Below are positions 29,709-40,088 of a stretch of DNA of 64,000 nucleotides, in pieces. The translations under genes and the position numbers were made by a program. The first letter of the stretch is position 1, and the number at the start of each line of letters is the position of its first letter. The stretch spans positions 434,001 through 498,000 of the forward strand of contig NZ_WHUG01000005.1 of assembly GCF_009380215.1 (NCBI RefSeq). Direction: 5' to 3'. Origin of the DNA: Rugamonas aquatica (GTDB taxonomy: Bacteria; Pseudomonadota; Gammaproteobacteria; Burkholderiales; Burkholderiaceae_D). The notes under the pieces are model-generated. The model searched no databases, was not told the DNA's origin, and worked only from the letters and a program-made list of their open reading frames with translations.

Positions 29709-32132
29709 CTACAGAGTGCGCAACGCTACCGCAGGCACCAGCCGGCTCGCCTTGACGGTCTGAGTCAACGTCGCCCCCAGCGCAACGACCAGGATCACGA
29801 GCAGCGCGGCCGCCAGCGGCAGCATGCCCAGCGGCGCCAGTTCGACAAACGTCGCCAGGTAGACGCGGCTCGCATACCAGGCGACGGGCAGGCCTGCCGC
29901 CGCGCCTGTCGCCGTCAACAGCGCGAACTCGCGCGCGATCAGCAGGCCGATGGCGCGCGCGTTGGCCCCGTGCAACTTACGGATGACGATTTCGCGCTCG
30001 CGGCGTTGCACCGTGCAGGCGGCAAGCACATAGATGCCGAAAGCAGCGATAGCAATCGCCATCACACTGCCAACCCCAAGTAATTTGACGAAGCGGACAT
30101 CCTCGGCATAGCCCTGCGCATAGTGGCCATAGGCGCGGCGCACGTCTATCACGTCGTTCGGAAAATACTGCCGCAGCAAGCCGTTGGCGGTTTCCGCCAG
30201 CGCGGCCACGTCGCCGCTGGTGCGCGCCGTCAGCACCCCGACCTCCGTGCTGGTGGAATAGATGACGGCGCGAGTAGCCTTGTGCAGTCCCTCAAGCTTG
30301 ATGTCCGGCGCCACGCCGACGATGGTGGCGCTGTTCGCGCCCAGCCTGACGCTCTTGCCGATGGCTGCTTCCGGCGAGGCGAAGTGCAAGGGCCGCAGCG
30401 CGGCGGCGCTGATCACGATGTTGTCCTGCGCGTCGGCCTGGTCGCGGCGGCTGTCGAACAGGCGGCCGGCAAGCGGAGCTATGCCATACACATCGAAGAA
30501 ATTCGGCGTCACCGGCCGTGCGACGATGCTGGCGGAAGTGCCGTCGTCACGCGTGACCGTGTAAAAGCGCCCCGTGAAACCTACGCCAAGCGGGCTCTGT
30601 GCGCCAGCCACGCCGTCAACGCCAGGCGCCTGCGACAGCGCAGCGCGAAAGCCGGCCGCCTCACGCGTCGACAGATTGGCCGGCAGATTCACGACCAGCA
30701 ATGGATCGGCGTTGAAGCCGGGATCGGACTGCATGGCAAACCGGGTTTGGTAGGCGATGGTCAGCGTCACGCCAGTCAGGCCGATGGCCGCCGCAAACTG
30801 CAGCACCGTCAGCAGGCGACGCATCGACGAGGCGCCGACCGTCTCGCCTGCGCCCCGGCTGGCCATCGCCTCCGGCGGACGCACCCGCAGCGCCACCCAC
30901 AGCGGATAGAGGGCGGCAACCAGTCCCACCACCACGCCCAGCGCCAAACTCCACATCAGCATCGGCAGCGTGAACAGTTGGTCCACCTTGCGGTCGACGA
31001 GCGCGATGAACACCGGTTGCAGCAAGTAGGCCATCAGCAGTCCCAAAGCGGTCGCCAGCAGCGCGACGAGCAGCGACTCCGCCAGGAACTGCGCCGCCAC
31101 CCGGCCGACGCCCGCACCCAATACCTTGCGCACCGCGACCTCACGCCTGCGCTGCAAGGTGCGCACCGTGGCGAGATTGACGTAGTTGATCGTCGCCAGC
31201 AGCAGGATCAGCAACGCGATGCCGGCCAGTCCATAGACGGCGCGAATGTCGCCATGCTCGCTGCTGTCGGGCGAGCCGGCAGTATCGGCATCGAAATACA
31301 TGCCGGACAAGGCGCCAAGGCGGATCTCGGCCACGGCCTGGCGTCCCATGCGCGCCTGGTCTTCGGCCGACATCTCGTGCACCAGCGGCGACTTGGCGGC
31401 CGCGTCCTGCATGATGCGGCCCAGCACCGCCGCCGAGGCGTTGGGCTTGAGCTTCACGTAGATCTTGGCATAGATAAAGGACCATGACTGGAACAGCATC
31501 TTGCGCTCCTCGGCCGGCCACAGCGTCGTTTCAATGCCCACCAGGCCGTTATAGCTCACCGTGGAATTGGACGGCGGATCGGGCAGCACGGCGGCCACCG
31601 TCAGCGTTTTTCCGGTCACCTGCAAGGTCCGGCCCAGCACATGCTCCCGTCCAAACAGCTTGAGCGCCATGCCACGCGTGAGCGCCACCATATCCGGCTG
31701 CGTCAACGCCTTGTGCAGATCGCCTTCCAGCGCCGCGACGCCAAAGATCTGTTCAAAGCCGGGATGCGCCGCCGCCAGTTCCACCGCCTCGGCCAAGGGG
31801 CCGACCTTGGCCGTCACCTTCATCGCGTTCAGGGCGGTCGCGCTCTCGACCTGGCCACTGCGCAGCGCCACCTCCATCAACGGCAAGGGCGCAAGTTCGA
31901 ACCACTGCGGCTTGGGAATCAGGTTGTATTTGTACTTGACCAGAAATATGCGGTCGGCATCCGGCACCGAGGCGTCATAGCTCGATACATAGCGCACATA
32001 CGCGAGCATCAGCAGGCACACGCCAAAGCCGATCGACAATCCCAGGATGATGACGGCCGAGTAGCCGGGCTCCTTGGCGAGCAGACGCAGGCCGATACGA
32101 AAATCGCGCAGGTTGATCATGAGCGCTTGCAC
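29709..32132 (-). CDS. Orphan MacB/FtsX-type ABC permease under sigma54 control
   Basis: 807 residues with two MacB_PCD-FtsX repeats: helix 1 (SAVIILGLSIGFGVCLLMLA), a large periplasmic domain, a cluster of three helices around LLILLLATINYVNLATVRTL, helix (LLTVLQFAAAIGLTGVTLTI), a second periplasmic domain, and three C-terminal helices. FtsX signatures RREVAVRKVLGAG and REREIVIRKLHGANARAI are clear. Such proteins export peptides or lipoproteins, or transmit ATPase-driven force, but no LolD/MacB ATPase gene is adjacent. GTG 32132 has AAGGA upstream; ATG 32120 is the alternative. The promoter at 32172-32187 and dyads at 32237-32276 indicate an activator-dependent stress unit. Confidence 0.88.
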   Translation of the reverse strand: MQALMINLRDFRIGLRLLAKEPGYSAVIILGLSIGFGVCLLMLAYVRYVSSYDASVPDADRIFLVKYKYNLIPKPQWFELAPLPLMEVALRSGQVESATALNAMKVTAKVGPLAEAVELAAAHPGFEQIFGVAALEGDLHKALTQPDMVALTRGMALKLFGREHVLGRTLQVTGKTLTVAAVLPDPPSNSTVSYNGLVGIETTLWPAEERKMLFQSWSFIYAKIYVKLKPNASAAVLGRIMQDAAAKSPLVHEMSAEDQARMGRQAVAEIRLGALSGMYFDADTAGSPDSSEHGDIRAVYGLAGIALLILLLATINYVNLATVRTLQRRREVAVRKVLGAGVGRVAAQFLAESLLVALLATALGLLMAYLLQPVFIALVDRKVDQLFTLPMLMWSLALGVVVGLVAALYPLWVALRVRPPEAMASRGAGETVGASSMRRLLTVLQFAAAIGLTGVTLTIAYQTRFAMQSDPGFNADPLLVVNLPANLSTREAAGFRAALSQAPGVDGVAGAQSPLGVGFTGRFYTVTRDDGTSASIVARPVTPNFFDVYGIAPLAGRLFDSRRDQADAQDNIVISAAALRPLHFASPEAAIGKSVRLGANSATIVGVAPDIKLEGLHKATRAVIYSTSTEVGVLTARTSGDVAALAETANGLLRQYFPNDVIDVRRAYGHYAQGYAEDVRFVKLLGVGSVMAIAIAAFGIYVLAACTVQRREREIVIRKLHGANARAIGLLIAREFALLTATGAAAGLPVAWYASRVYLATFVELAPLGMLPLAAALLVILVVALGATLTQTVKASRLVPAVALRTL

Positions 32133-32171
32133 ATGGAGATTTTCCTTGGATTGAGGTGACGGAAGCTATTC

Positions 32172-32187
32172 AGCAAATCCTGTGCCA
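32172..32187 (-). promoter_or_regulatory. Consensus sigma54 (RpoN) promoter of the permease gene
   Basis: The reverse strand reads TGGCACAGGATTTGCT, matching TGGCAC-N5-TTGCW with the GG and GC elements exactly 10 bases apart. The predicted start near 32161 leaves a leader of about 30 bases before the permease start codon. Strict dependence on a bacterial enhancer-binding protein follows if this promoter is real. Confidence 0.85.
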
Positions 32188-32236
32188 ACCAATTAGCGAC
32201 GATTTCGCGCGTTTGCAACGGCATACGTTCGCCAGC

Positions 32237-32276
32237 TGTCCATTATCGAACATCTACCGCTGTCCGATAACGGACA
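32237..32276 (-). promoter_or_regulatory. Two 16-bp dyads, likely enhancer sites for a sigma54 activator
   Basis: TGTCCATTATCGAACA (32237-32252) and TGTCCGATAACGGACA (32261-32276) are copies of one palindrome, TGTCC-N6-GGACA; the second has perfect arms, and the first matches the reverse complement of the second at 14 of 16 positions. Their centres are 24 bases apart and lie about 80-110 bases upstream of the predicted start, ideal for a dimer-of-dimers activator. The nearer end of the array abuts the sigma factor stop codon. GlrR is a possible binder, but its known site has N10 rather than N8 between TGTC and GACA. Confidence 0.75.
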
Positions 32277-32277
32277 T

Positions 32278-32952
32278 TTACGCCGCCAGCGCCAGAGCGT
32301 ATGACGCATCGTTGGCGCATGCCTGCAAGCGGCGCGAAGCCAGCACCGACACCGGCTGTTCATCGCCGAGCAGCAGCATCATCGCCGGCACGTCCAGGCC
32401 GTTGATCGCGGCCTGGAAACGGCGCAGCAGTTCGCGACAAAGTTTTTCTCCCGGCGGCACGTCGTCCTCGCGCAAGCGCCTGCGTGCGCGCGCCAGGTGC
32501 TGGCGGGCGCTCACCGTCTTGATGCCCAGTCTGGCCGCAATCTCCGCATGCTCGCATTCGAACACATCATGCAGCACCACCGCCAGCCGCTCGGACGGCG
32601 ACAGGCACGCCAGCAGGCGCTCCAGCGCCTCGCCCAGTTCGGCGCGCCGCAGCAAGCCTTCTTCCGGCGTCTCGGCCGCCACATCGGACGTCAGCTCCAT
32701 GGCCGCGTGCGCGGCCGCCGCATCGCGGGCGCGCCTGCGCAGCCGGTCGATCGACTGGTGCTGCACCACGGTGGTCAGCCAGGCGGCCGGCGTCGCCAGC
32801 GCGCTCTGCTCGGCGACCCGCCATTTGAGAAAACAATCCTGCACGATGTCCTCGGCTTCGGCCTCGCTGCCGACGATGCGACAGCTGATCGCTTTCAGGC
32901 GCGGACGCAGCCGCTCGAACAGGGCGCCATCGGTGTCGGCAATGCTGGGCAT
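32278..32952 (-). CDS. ECF sigma factor, ECF41-like with shortened C-terminal domain
   Basis: 224 residues from ATG 32952, with AAGGAG just upstream. Region 2: [34 protein letters not shown]; then [20 protein letters not shown], as in ECF41-type factors. Region 4: [20 protein letters not shown] and [23 protein letters not shown]41 proteins carry a SnoaL-like domain of about 100 residues that controls activity. Here only about 55 residues follow ([20 protein letters not shown] onward), so that domain is truncated. No anti-sigma gene or usual COE (carboxymuconolactone/oxidoreductase/epimerase) partner is adjacent. Regulon unknown. Confidence 0.88.
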   Translation of the reverse strand: MPSIADTDGALFERLRPRLKAISCRIVGSEAEAEDIVQDCFLKWRVAEQSALATPAAWLTTVVQHQSIDRLRRRARDAAAAHAAMELTSDVAAETPEEGLLRRAELGEALERLLACLSPSERLAVVLHDVFECEHAEIAARLGIKTVSARQHLARARRRLREDDVPPGEKLCRELLRRFQAAINGLDVPAMMLLLGDEQPVSVLASRRLQACANDASYALALAA

Positions 32953-33095
32953 GGGAATCTCCTTGTATGAGGCTGGTGCCACTTGACGCTCGGCGCGGCC
33001 CAGGTGTGACACGCCGGCGATATATTTTTTTATTGTCACACAGCGCCGGTCCGCAAACGTCAAGCGATACCCAACTCTATCGCAAAAGGACCATC

Positions 33096-33710
33096 ATGAC
33101 TTCGCATTCTCCTCAGGCGCTCGGCCTGGTCCCCACCGTCATCGAACACACGGCGCGCGGCGAGCGCGCGTTCGACATCTACTCGCGCCTGCTGAAGGAG
33201 CGGGTGATCTTCCTGGTGGGAGAAGTGACCGAGCAATCGGCCAACCTGATCGTCGCGCAACTGCTGTTCCTGGAATCGGACGATCCCGGCAAGGATATTT
33301 CGCTGTACATCAATTCGCCTGGCGGCTCGGTGTACGCCGGCATGGCGGTGTACGACACGATGCAGTTCATCAAACCGGACGTGTCGACACTGTGCACAGG
33401 ATTTGCCGCCAGCATGGGTTCCTTCCTGCTGACGGCGGGCGCCATCGGCAAGCGCTACGCCTTGCCCAACGCCCGCATCATGATGCACCAGCCGCACGGC
33501 GGATCGCAGGGCGTGGCGGCCGACATCGAGATCCAGGCGCGCGAAGTGCTGTATCAGCGCCACCGCCTCAACAGCATCTACGCCGAACGCACCGGCCAGC
33601 CGCTGGCGCGGATCGAAAAGGATTCGGACCGCGACAACTACATGTCGGCCCAGCAGGGCGCGGAATACGGCCTGATCGACCGCGTGCTCACGTCCCGCGA
33701 TCAGGCCTAG
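33096..33710 (+). CDS. clpP: ClpP serine protease, stand-alone copy
   Basis: 204 residues, the peptidase chamber of Clp. AAAAGGA precedes ATG 33096. The catalytic Ser is in [15 protein letters not shown], the His in [10 protein letters not shown], and the Asp in [30 protein letters not shown] is the family hallmark. The N-terminus ([20 protein letters not shown]) has the usual axial loop. The housekeeping clpP normally lies between tig and clpX; neither is here, so this is either the only copy relocated or a second paralogue, which I think more likely. It is divergent from the ECF sigma gene across 143 bases. Confidence 0.94.
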   Translation: MTSHSPQALGLVPTVIEHTARGERAFDIYSRLLKERVIFLVGEVTEQSANLIVAQLLFLESDDPGKDISLYINSPGGSVYAGMAVYDTMQFIKPDVSTLCTGFAASMGSFLLTAGAIGKRYALPNARIMMHQPHGGSQGVAADIEIQAREVLYQRHRLNSIYAERTGQPLARIEKDSDRDNYMSAQQGAEYGLIDRVLTSRDQA

Positions 33711-33717
33711 GTTCCAC

Positions 33718-35631
33718 TCAGCGCAGCGCCAACCGCGACGATGGCGCGGCGCGCGTCGCCTCCTCCAGCTTGAACACGCTGACCACTTCCGCCAGGTTGG
33801 CGGCCTGCTCCTGCAAGGAGCCCGCCGCCGCAGCGGCTTCCTCCACCAGCGCGGCATTCTGCTGCGTGGTGCTGTCGATTTCCGTCACCGCCAGGTTGAC
33901 CTGGGCGATGCCTTCGCTCTGCTCGTGGCTGGCGGCGACGATCTCGCCCATGATGCTGGTCACTTGCTCGACCGACGAGACGATCTTGCTCATCGTGACG
34001 CCCGCTTCGTCCACCAGCACGCTGCCCGCATCGACCTTCACCACCGAATCGCTGATCAGTTCCTTGATTTCCTTGGCCGCGCTGGCCGAGCGCTGCGCCA
34101 GGTTGCGCACCTCGGACGCCACCACCGCGAAGCCGCGCCCCTGCTCGCCGGCGCGCGCCGCTTCCACCGCGGCGTTCAAGGCCAGGATATTGGTCTGGAA
34201 AGCGATGCCATCGATCACGCCGATGATGTCGACAATCTTGCGCGAGCTGTCCTTGATCGACACCATGGTCTGCACCACGCGGCCCACCACTTCGCCGCCC
34301 TCGGTCGCATAACCGGAGGCCGACTGCACCAACTGGTTGGCGTGCTTGGCGCTTTCGGCGTTCTGCGTCACGGTCGCGGTCAGCTCTTCCATCGCCGATG
34401 CCGTCTCTTCCAGGCTGGACGCCTGCGCCTCGGTGCGCGACGACAAGTCCAGGTTGCCGCTGGCGATTTCACTCGATGCCGTGGCGATGGTTTCCGTACT
34501 GTCGCGCACCTTGCGTATCGTCGCGTTCAGCGATGACACGAAGCGGTTGAAGCCATCGGCCAGCGCGCCCACCTCGTCCTCGCTCTCGACCGGCATGCGG
34601 CGGCTCAGGTCGCCATTGCCGTCGGCGATTTCGCCCAGCATCTGCGCGGCGCGCGCCACCGGCGCGGCGATCGCGCGGCTGACCAGGAAGACAACGAACA
34701 AGCCAATGCCGCCGCCCACCAGGCCGCCCACCAGCGCCGAGATCGTCACCGAGCGCGTCACCGCGCCCAGCACTTCGGACTCCGGCACTTCGGCGATCAC
34801 GTACATATTCAACTCAGGCACGAAGGACGAGGCCACCAGGCGCTTGCCGCCCGGCGCCGAGTAACTGGCGCTGGCGTAGTTCTGGCCGCCCAGCAGCTTG
34901 GTGCTGAGCTCGGCGCTGAAGCCCGGCAAATCTTTCATGAAATGCTGGCCGTCCGCCAGCGCGGTCTCGCGGTGCACAATCAGCATGCCGTTCGGCCGCA
35001 CCAGATAGACGAAGCCGGACTCGCCGACCTTGTAGCTGCGGATGTTCTCGGCCAGCTTGTTGACCGACAGCCCCAGGCTGGCCACGCCGATCTTGCCGTC
35101 GCCGGTATCGAAGCGGGTATTGATGAAGACGTTGTAAGTGCTCGCGCCCGGCTCCTTGTCCAGGTTCAGCGAATACGGCTTGCCGCTGGCGAGGAAGCCG
35201 TAGAACCACTGGTCGCCCGCCGCGCCCTTGTCCAGCGTGCGGTTGTAGCCCTTGTCGTCGAAATACTTGCCGGTGCTGCCGGAGACCCACGAGACGGCGG
35301 CCGCCTTCATGGTCTTGCGGATGCTGGCCGAATACGCGATCCAGGCCGGCACGCCGCTGTCCGGCAAGCCGGCCTTTTCCCAGTCCAGCAGGAAGGTATT
35401 GCCACTGACCGACAAGGTGGCCGCCAGCGGCTCGCCGATCTGGCGCAGGATGTCGTTGCGGATTTCACCCACCTCGGCCGGCAGCTCCTGGTTGACCACC
35501 CGCTCGCGGATGCTGTTGCCCGTCATGACCACGCTCAGCGTGGCTGAAATCGCCAGGAACAGCAGCAGGCAGGCCGCCATGCTGAGCATTAGTTTTTGCT
35601 GGATCGACAAACGCCGCAGAAGACTAGCCAT
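33718..35631 (-). CDS. Methyl-accepting chemotaxis protein with Cache sensor
   Basis: 637 residues from ATG 35631, directly after GGGGAGTGTC; an in-frame TTG at 35643 is less likely. Helix 1 ([20 protein letters not shown]), a periplasmic Cache domain ([35 protein letters not shown]), helix 2 ([20 protein letters not shown]), HAMP, then the signalling hairpin with the tip [20 protein letters not shown]. The C-terminus ([12 protein letters not shown]) has no NWETF-type pentapeptide, so methylation probably depends on other receptors or direct CheR access. The ligand is unknown. It is convergent with clpP, 7 bases apart. Confidence 0.94.
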   Translation of the reverse strand: MASLLRRLSIQQKLMLSMAACLLLFLAISATLSVVMTGNSIRERVVNQELPAEVGEIRNDILRQIGEPLAATLSVSGNTFLLDWEKAGLPDSGVPAWIAYSASIRKTMKAAAVSWVSGSTGKYFDDKGYNRTLDKGAAGDQWFYGFLASGKPYSLNLDKEPGASTYNVFINTRFDTGDGKIGVASLGLSVNKLAENIRSYKVGESGFVYLVRPNGMLIVHRETALADGQHFMKDLPGFSAELSTKLLGGQNYASASYSAPGGKRLVASSFVPELNMYVIAEVPESEVLGAVTRSVTISALVGGLVGGGIGLFVVFLVSRAIAAPVARAAQMLGEIADGNGDLSRRMPVESEDEVGALADGFNRFVSSLNATIRKVRDSTETIATASSEIASGNLDLSSRTEAQASSLEETASAMEELTATVTQNAESAKHANQLVQSASGYATEGGEVVGRVVQTMVSIKDSSRKIVDIIGVIDGIAFQTNILALNAAVEAARAGEQGRGFAVVASEVRNLAQRSASAAKEIKELISDSVVKVDAGSVLVDEAGVTMSKIVSSVEQVTSIMGEIVAASHEQSEGIAQVNLAVTEIDSTTQQNAALVEEAAAAAGSLQEQAANLAEVVSVFKLEEATRAAPSSRLALR

Positions 35632-35809
35632 GACACTCCCCAAAGGTTAAATCAGCACAACTACATTTGTAAATCAGCGTAATCGAAGAGTGTTGCCGTG
35701 CGCAACATAATATTCCGCTTCCGTGCCGAACAACAACGCAACCAATCGAACAGGCCGTAAGGCCGCTTTCACCATATCATTCAAACCATATAGAGACTAA
35801 TTAACGACG

Positions 35810-37234
35810 ATGCTAACGAAACTTTCGTTTCGCCAGCTGCTGCTGGGCGTCTTCCTGCTGATCGCCGTGCTGCTGAGCGCGGCCTCGCTGCACGCGTTGT
35901 GGACCCTGGACCGGCTCGCCGCCCACAGCCGCGACAGCGGACGCCACGCCCTGGCACTGACCGAAAACACCCAACAACTTGCCGAGCGCAGCGTCGCGAT
36001 GGCGCGCAGCGCGCGCCAATTCCTGGTGCTGGACGATCCCGCCTTCCGCACGCGTTACGCCGACGCCTGGCGCGAGGCGCGCGCGGCGCTGGACGCGGTG
36101 GCCGCCGCCCTGCCCTACACGCCGCCCGGCACCTTCGACCGTTGGCGCCGAGCCGGCGAACAGGCCTGGGACATCCTGCAAGCACCGGCGCGGCCGCGTT
36201 CCAGCGCGCGCCAGCAGGCGCTGGAGAAAGTGCTGGCGCCGCTGCCGTCGGTGAACGCCGAGCTAGCCGACGAGGTCAAGCTGGAAGTGGAGCGCCGCAA
36301 CAGCGTGCTGTTGAGCGAGCTGGACCAGCGGCGCGGCGTGCTGAAGGGGCAAGTGATGGCGTCCATCGTGCTGGCGGCGCTGCTGGCGGGCGGCTTCGGG
36401 CTGTGGCTGTCGCGCCCGCTCGCGCAGATCGAATCGGCCATCGACCGGCTCGGCGAGAACCGCTACGACCAGCCCATCGCCGTGCGCGGCCCCAGCGATT
36501 TGCAACGCGTGGGCCAGCAGCTGAACTGGCTGCGCCAGCGGCTGTCGGACCTGGAGGCGGACAAGGCGCGCTTCCTGCGCCACATCTCGCACGAACTGAA
36601 GACGCCGCTGGCCGCGCTGCGCGAAGGCGTGGCCTTGCTGGAGGATGGCGTGGCCGGCGCGCTGTCGCCCAACCAGCGCGAGATCGCCGGCATCCTCAAC
36701 CAGAACACGGCGGCGCTGCAATCGCAGATCGAAGCGCTGCTGCGCTATAACGCCGCCACCTTCGACGCCCACCACCTGCAACGCGAACCGACCGACGTGG
36801 CGGCGCTGCTGGCCCAGGCCATCGCCACCCAGCGCCTGCAAACGCAGGCCGCCGGCTTGAGCGTCACGGTCGAGGGCACGGCCCGGACCATCGCCGTCGA
36901 CGCCGAGAAACTGGCGGTCGCGGTCGGCAACCTGCTGTCGAACGCGGTGCGCTTCAGCCCGCACGGCGGACAGGTGGCCTTCCATCTCGCCGAGGCCGGC
37001 GGCAAGCTGCGCATCGACTGCATCGACCAGGGACCGGGCGTGGCGCCCGACGACGCGGCCCGCATCTTCGAACCGTTTTACCAGGGCGCGCGCCAGCCGC
37101 CCGGTGCGCGCCGGGGCAATGGCATCGGCCTGTCCATCGTGTACGAATACGTTGCCGCCCATGGCGGCGCCCTGCAACTGCTGCCCTCCGAACGGGGCGC
37201 GCATTTCCGAATCGAATTGCCTTATGACCTATGA
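35810..37234 (+). CDS. glrK: Envelope-stress sensor histidine kinase GlrK (QseE)
   Basis: 474 residues. Helix 1 (LLLGVFLLIAVLLSAASLHA), an all-alpha four-helix-type periplasmic domain, helix 2 (ASIVLAALLAGGFGLWLSRP), HAMP, HisKA with the phospho-His in ARFLRHISHELKTPLAALRE (about 258), N box VGNLLSNAVRFSPHG, DQGPGVAPDDAARIF and GNGIGLSIVYEYVAAHGG. The order kinase, lipoprotein, sigma54 regulator is the one known from enterobacterial glrK-qseG-glrR. The next gene overlaps its end by 11 bases. It most likely senses envelope conditions and phosphorylates the regulator encoded at 37814. Confidence 0.88.
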   Translation: MLTKLSFRQLLLGVFLLIAVLLSAASLHALWTLDRLAAHSRDSGRHALALTENTQQLAERSVAMARSARQFLVLDDPAFRTRYADAWREARAALDAVAAALPYTPPGTFDRWRRAGEQAWDILQAPARPRSSARQQALEKVLAPLPSVNAELADEVKLEVERRNSVLLSELDQRRGVLKGQVMASIVLAALLAGGFGLWLSRPLAQIESAIDRLGENRYDQPIAVRGPSDLQRVGQQLNWLRQRLSDLEADKARFLRHISHELKTPLAALREGVALLEDGVAGALSPNQREIAGILNQNTAALQSQIEALLRYNAATFDAHHLQREPTDVAALLAQAIATQRLQTQAAGLSVTVEGTARTIAVDAEKLAVAVGNLLSNAVRFSPHGGQVAFHLAEAGGKLRIDCIDQGPGVAPDDAARIFEPFYQGARQPPGARRGNGIGLSIVYEYVAAHGGALQLLPSERGAHFRIELPYDL

Positions 37235-37813
37235 TTTAACTTCCGTTGCGGGACGCCGCTGGCTGCTGCTGATGCTCAGCCTGTCGCTGGCCGCCTGCAC
37301 GCTGAACCCGCCCCGCCCCACGCTGCCGACGCCGGCCGAGGTGACGCTGCCTCCGCCACCGGTCATCGTCGAACTGCCGCCGCCGCCACCGCCGGACGAG
37401 GTCGGGCCGCTGCTCAGCTATCACCAGCAACTGCGCAAGATGACGCAGGGCGATATGCTGAAAGAGTTGAGCGGCCTGGGCCTGCAACAACGCAGCCCAC
37501 GCGTGGCGATCCAGATGGGCATGGTGCTGATGCTGACGCGCGGCAGCGGCGACCTGGCGCGCGCGCAGGCGCTGCTCGACAGCGTGGCCACCGCCACCGA
37601 GACCGAGGCGCAGCCGTTCAAGGCGCTGGCGCAACTATTGTCCAGCAATTGCGCCGAGACGCGGCGGCTGGCCGAGCATGCCGACAAGCTGGCCTCGCAG
37701 CAAAAGGATAGCCAGCGCCGCATCGACCAGCTCAACGAGATGCTGGAAGGCTTGAAGACCATCGAGCGCACGCTGCCGGCCCGCCCGGCGGTAGGGCCAC
37801 AGGCGGTGATCAA

Positions 37814-37817
<4 letters not shown>
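37224..37817 (+). CDS. qseG: QseG-like outer-membrane lipoprotein
   Basis: 197 residues. The lipoprotein signal GRRWLLLMLSLSLAACTLNP places the lipobox Cys near residue 27. A proline-rich stretch (PPPPVIVELPPPPPPDEV, approximate) precedes a helical domain with a C-terminal coiled coil (ADKLASQQKDSQRRIDQLNE). In enterobacteria QseG (YfhG) lies between glrK and glrR and stimulates the kinase from the periplasm. Sequence is poorly conserved, so the name rests on gene order and lipoprotein/coiled-coil layout. Start and stop overlap both neighbours. Confidence 0.75.
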
Positions 37818-39331
<1,514 letters not shown>

Positions 39332-39372
39332 TCCCTTACAAATCAGCCACTTGCGGAATGGCGACGGAAGCT

Positions 39373-39390
39373 TGTCGCCATCTCCCGACA
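39373..39390 (+). promoter_or_regulatory. GlrR-type upstream activating site
   Basis: TGTCGCCATCTCCCGACA fits TGTC-N10-GACA exactly, the site established for GlrR upstream of enterobacterial glmY. It is 95 bases before the sigma54 promoter at 39485 and lies just after glrR itself. Confidence 0.75.
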
Positions 39391-39452
39391 AAACCCAGGC
39401 AATATGGCCTGAAATACCACGGGCAGACGATTTCCAATAGGAAAATCACGCA

Positions 39453-39465
39453 TAAGTCATTGATT
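39453..39465 (+). promoter_or_regulatory. IHF consensus site
   Basis: TAAGTCATTGATT matches YAANNNNTTGATW at every position and lies between the GlrR-type site and the sigma54 promoter in an AT-rich segment, where a bend would bring the activator to polymerase. Confidence 0.65.
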
Positions 39466-39484
39466 TCAATCTAATTTTCAGAGC

Positions 39485-39500
39485 TGGCACGGGCTTTGCA
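39485..39500 (+). promoter_or_regulatory. Consensus sigma54 promoter of the BON-domain gene
   Basis: TGGCACGGGCTTTGCA is a full match to TGGCACG-N4-TTGCA with correct GG/GC spacing. The predicted start near 39511 leaves a leader of about 47 bases before ATG 39558. Confidence 0.9.
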
Positions 39501-39557
39501 AAGGAGAGGATAACGTCACTGACGTTTCACCCTCAAACTGAAAAAAGGAAGCAAATC

Positions 39558-39890
39558 ATGATGACTACCAAACTGATCGCCCGCCTGATGGTTGCCGCCA
39601 CCCTGACCGCCGCTGCCGCCACCGGCACCGCGTTTGCCGCCGGCCAGACCGAAGCCGCCATGGCTGGCGCCGCCAAGACCGGCACCGCCACCAATGACGA
39701 AGCCATCACCAGCAAAATCAAGGCTTCCCTGGCAGATCAAAAACAAATTGGCGTGACCACCACCGACGGGGTGGTTGTGCTGAGCGGCTCGGTAGCGAGC
39801 ACCGACATCGGCACCAAGGCGATTCAGGTCGCTTCGGCCGTGCCTGGCGTGAAAGAAGTGAAAAGCGAACTGACCGTCGCTTCGAAGTAA
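39558..39890 (+). CDS. Periplasmic BON-domain protein (OsmY-like, single domain)
   Basis: 110 residues: signal peptide MMTTKLIARLMVAATLTAAA to TAFA, an Ala/Thr-rich linker, then one BON domain (DEAITSKIKASLADQKQIGV, TTTDGVVVLSGSVASTDIG, ASAVPGVKEVKSELTV). BON domains bind phospholipid and are found in OsmY and other envelope-protection proteins. AAGGAAG precedes the ATG. The gene lies behind a GlrR-type site, IHF site and sigma54 promoter and before a strong terminator, so it is monocistronic and probably a direct output of the GlrK-GlrR system. Confidence 0.9.
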   Translation: MMTTKLIARLMVAATLTAAAATGTAFAAGQTEAAMAGAAKTGTATNDEAITSKIKASLADQKQIGVTTTDGVVVLSGSVASTDIGTKAIQVASAVPGVKEVKSELTVASK

Positions 39891-39945
39891 GCAGTACCGC
39901 AGTACCGTAGTAGCAGCAACCCCGTGTAACTAGGAGAAACCCTTC

Positions 39946-39982
39946 ACCGGACAGCGTGCGTAGACGCCGTCCGGTTTTTTTT
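39946..39982 (+). terminator. Rho-independent terminator of the BON-domain gene
   Basis: A 12-bp stem (ACCGGACAGCGT with ACGCCGTCCGGT, one mismatch) with a 6-base loop is followed by eight T in all from 39975. Confidence 0.92.
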
Positions 39983-39992
39983 CGTCTACAGC

Positions 39993-40082
39993 GCTGGGGT
40001 CAAGTCTGACATTCGGACACGAGCTCTACCGTAACGCTGGTTACGGTAGAGCTCGTGTCCGAATGTCAGACTTGACCCCAGC
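39993..40082. repeat. 90-bp perfect inverted repeat, REP/MITE-like element
   Basis: Two perfectly complementary 43-base arms (39993-40035 and 40040-40082) surround a GCTG loop. The outer end reads GCTGGGGTCAAGTCTGACAT and is continued by TCGGACACGAG. It lies between convergent genes and ends 6 bases before the homoserine dehydrogenase stop codon. There is no T-run and no coding capacity. Similar GGGGTCA...CTGACATTCGGACAC palindromes are, from memory, scattered in Oxalobacteraceae genomes and associated with REP-type transposases; that link is not tested here. Confidence 0.85.
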
Positions 40083-40088
40083 TTTAAA

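Noticed and set aside
32237..32276. Twin dyads taken as GlrR sites
   Set aside because: GlrR sites are TGTC-N10-GACA; these have N8 (16 bp in total). The similarity is suggestive but the spacing differs, so the activator is left unnamed.
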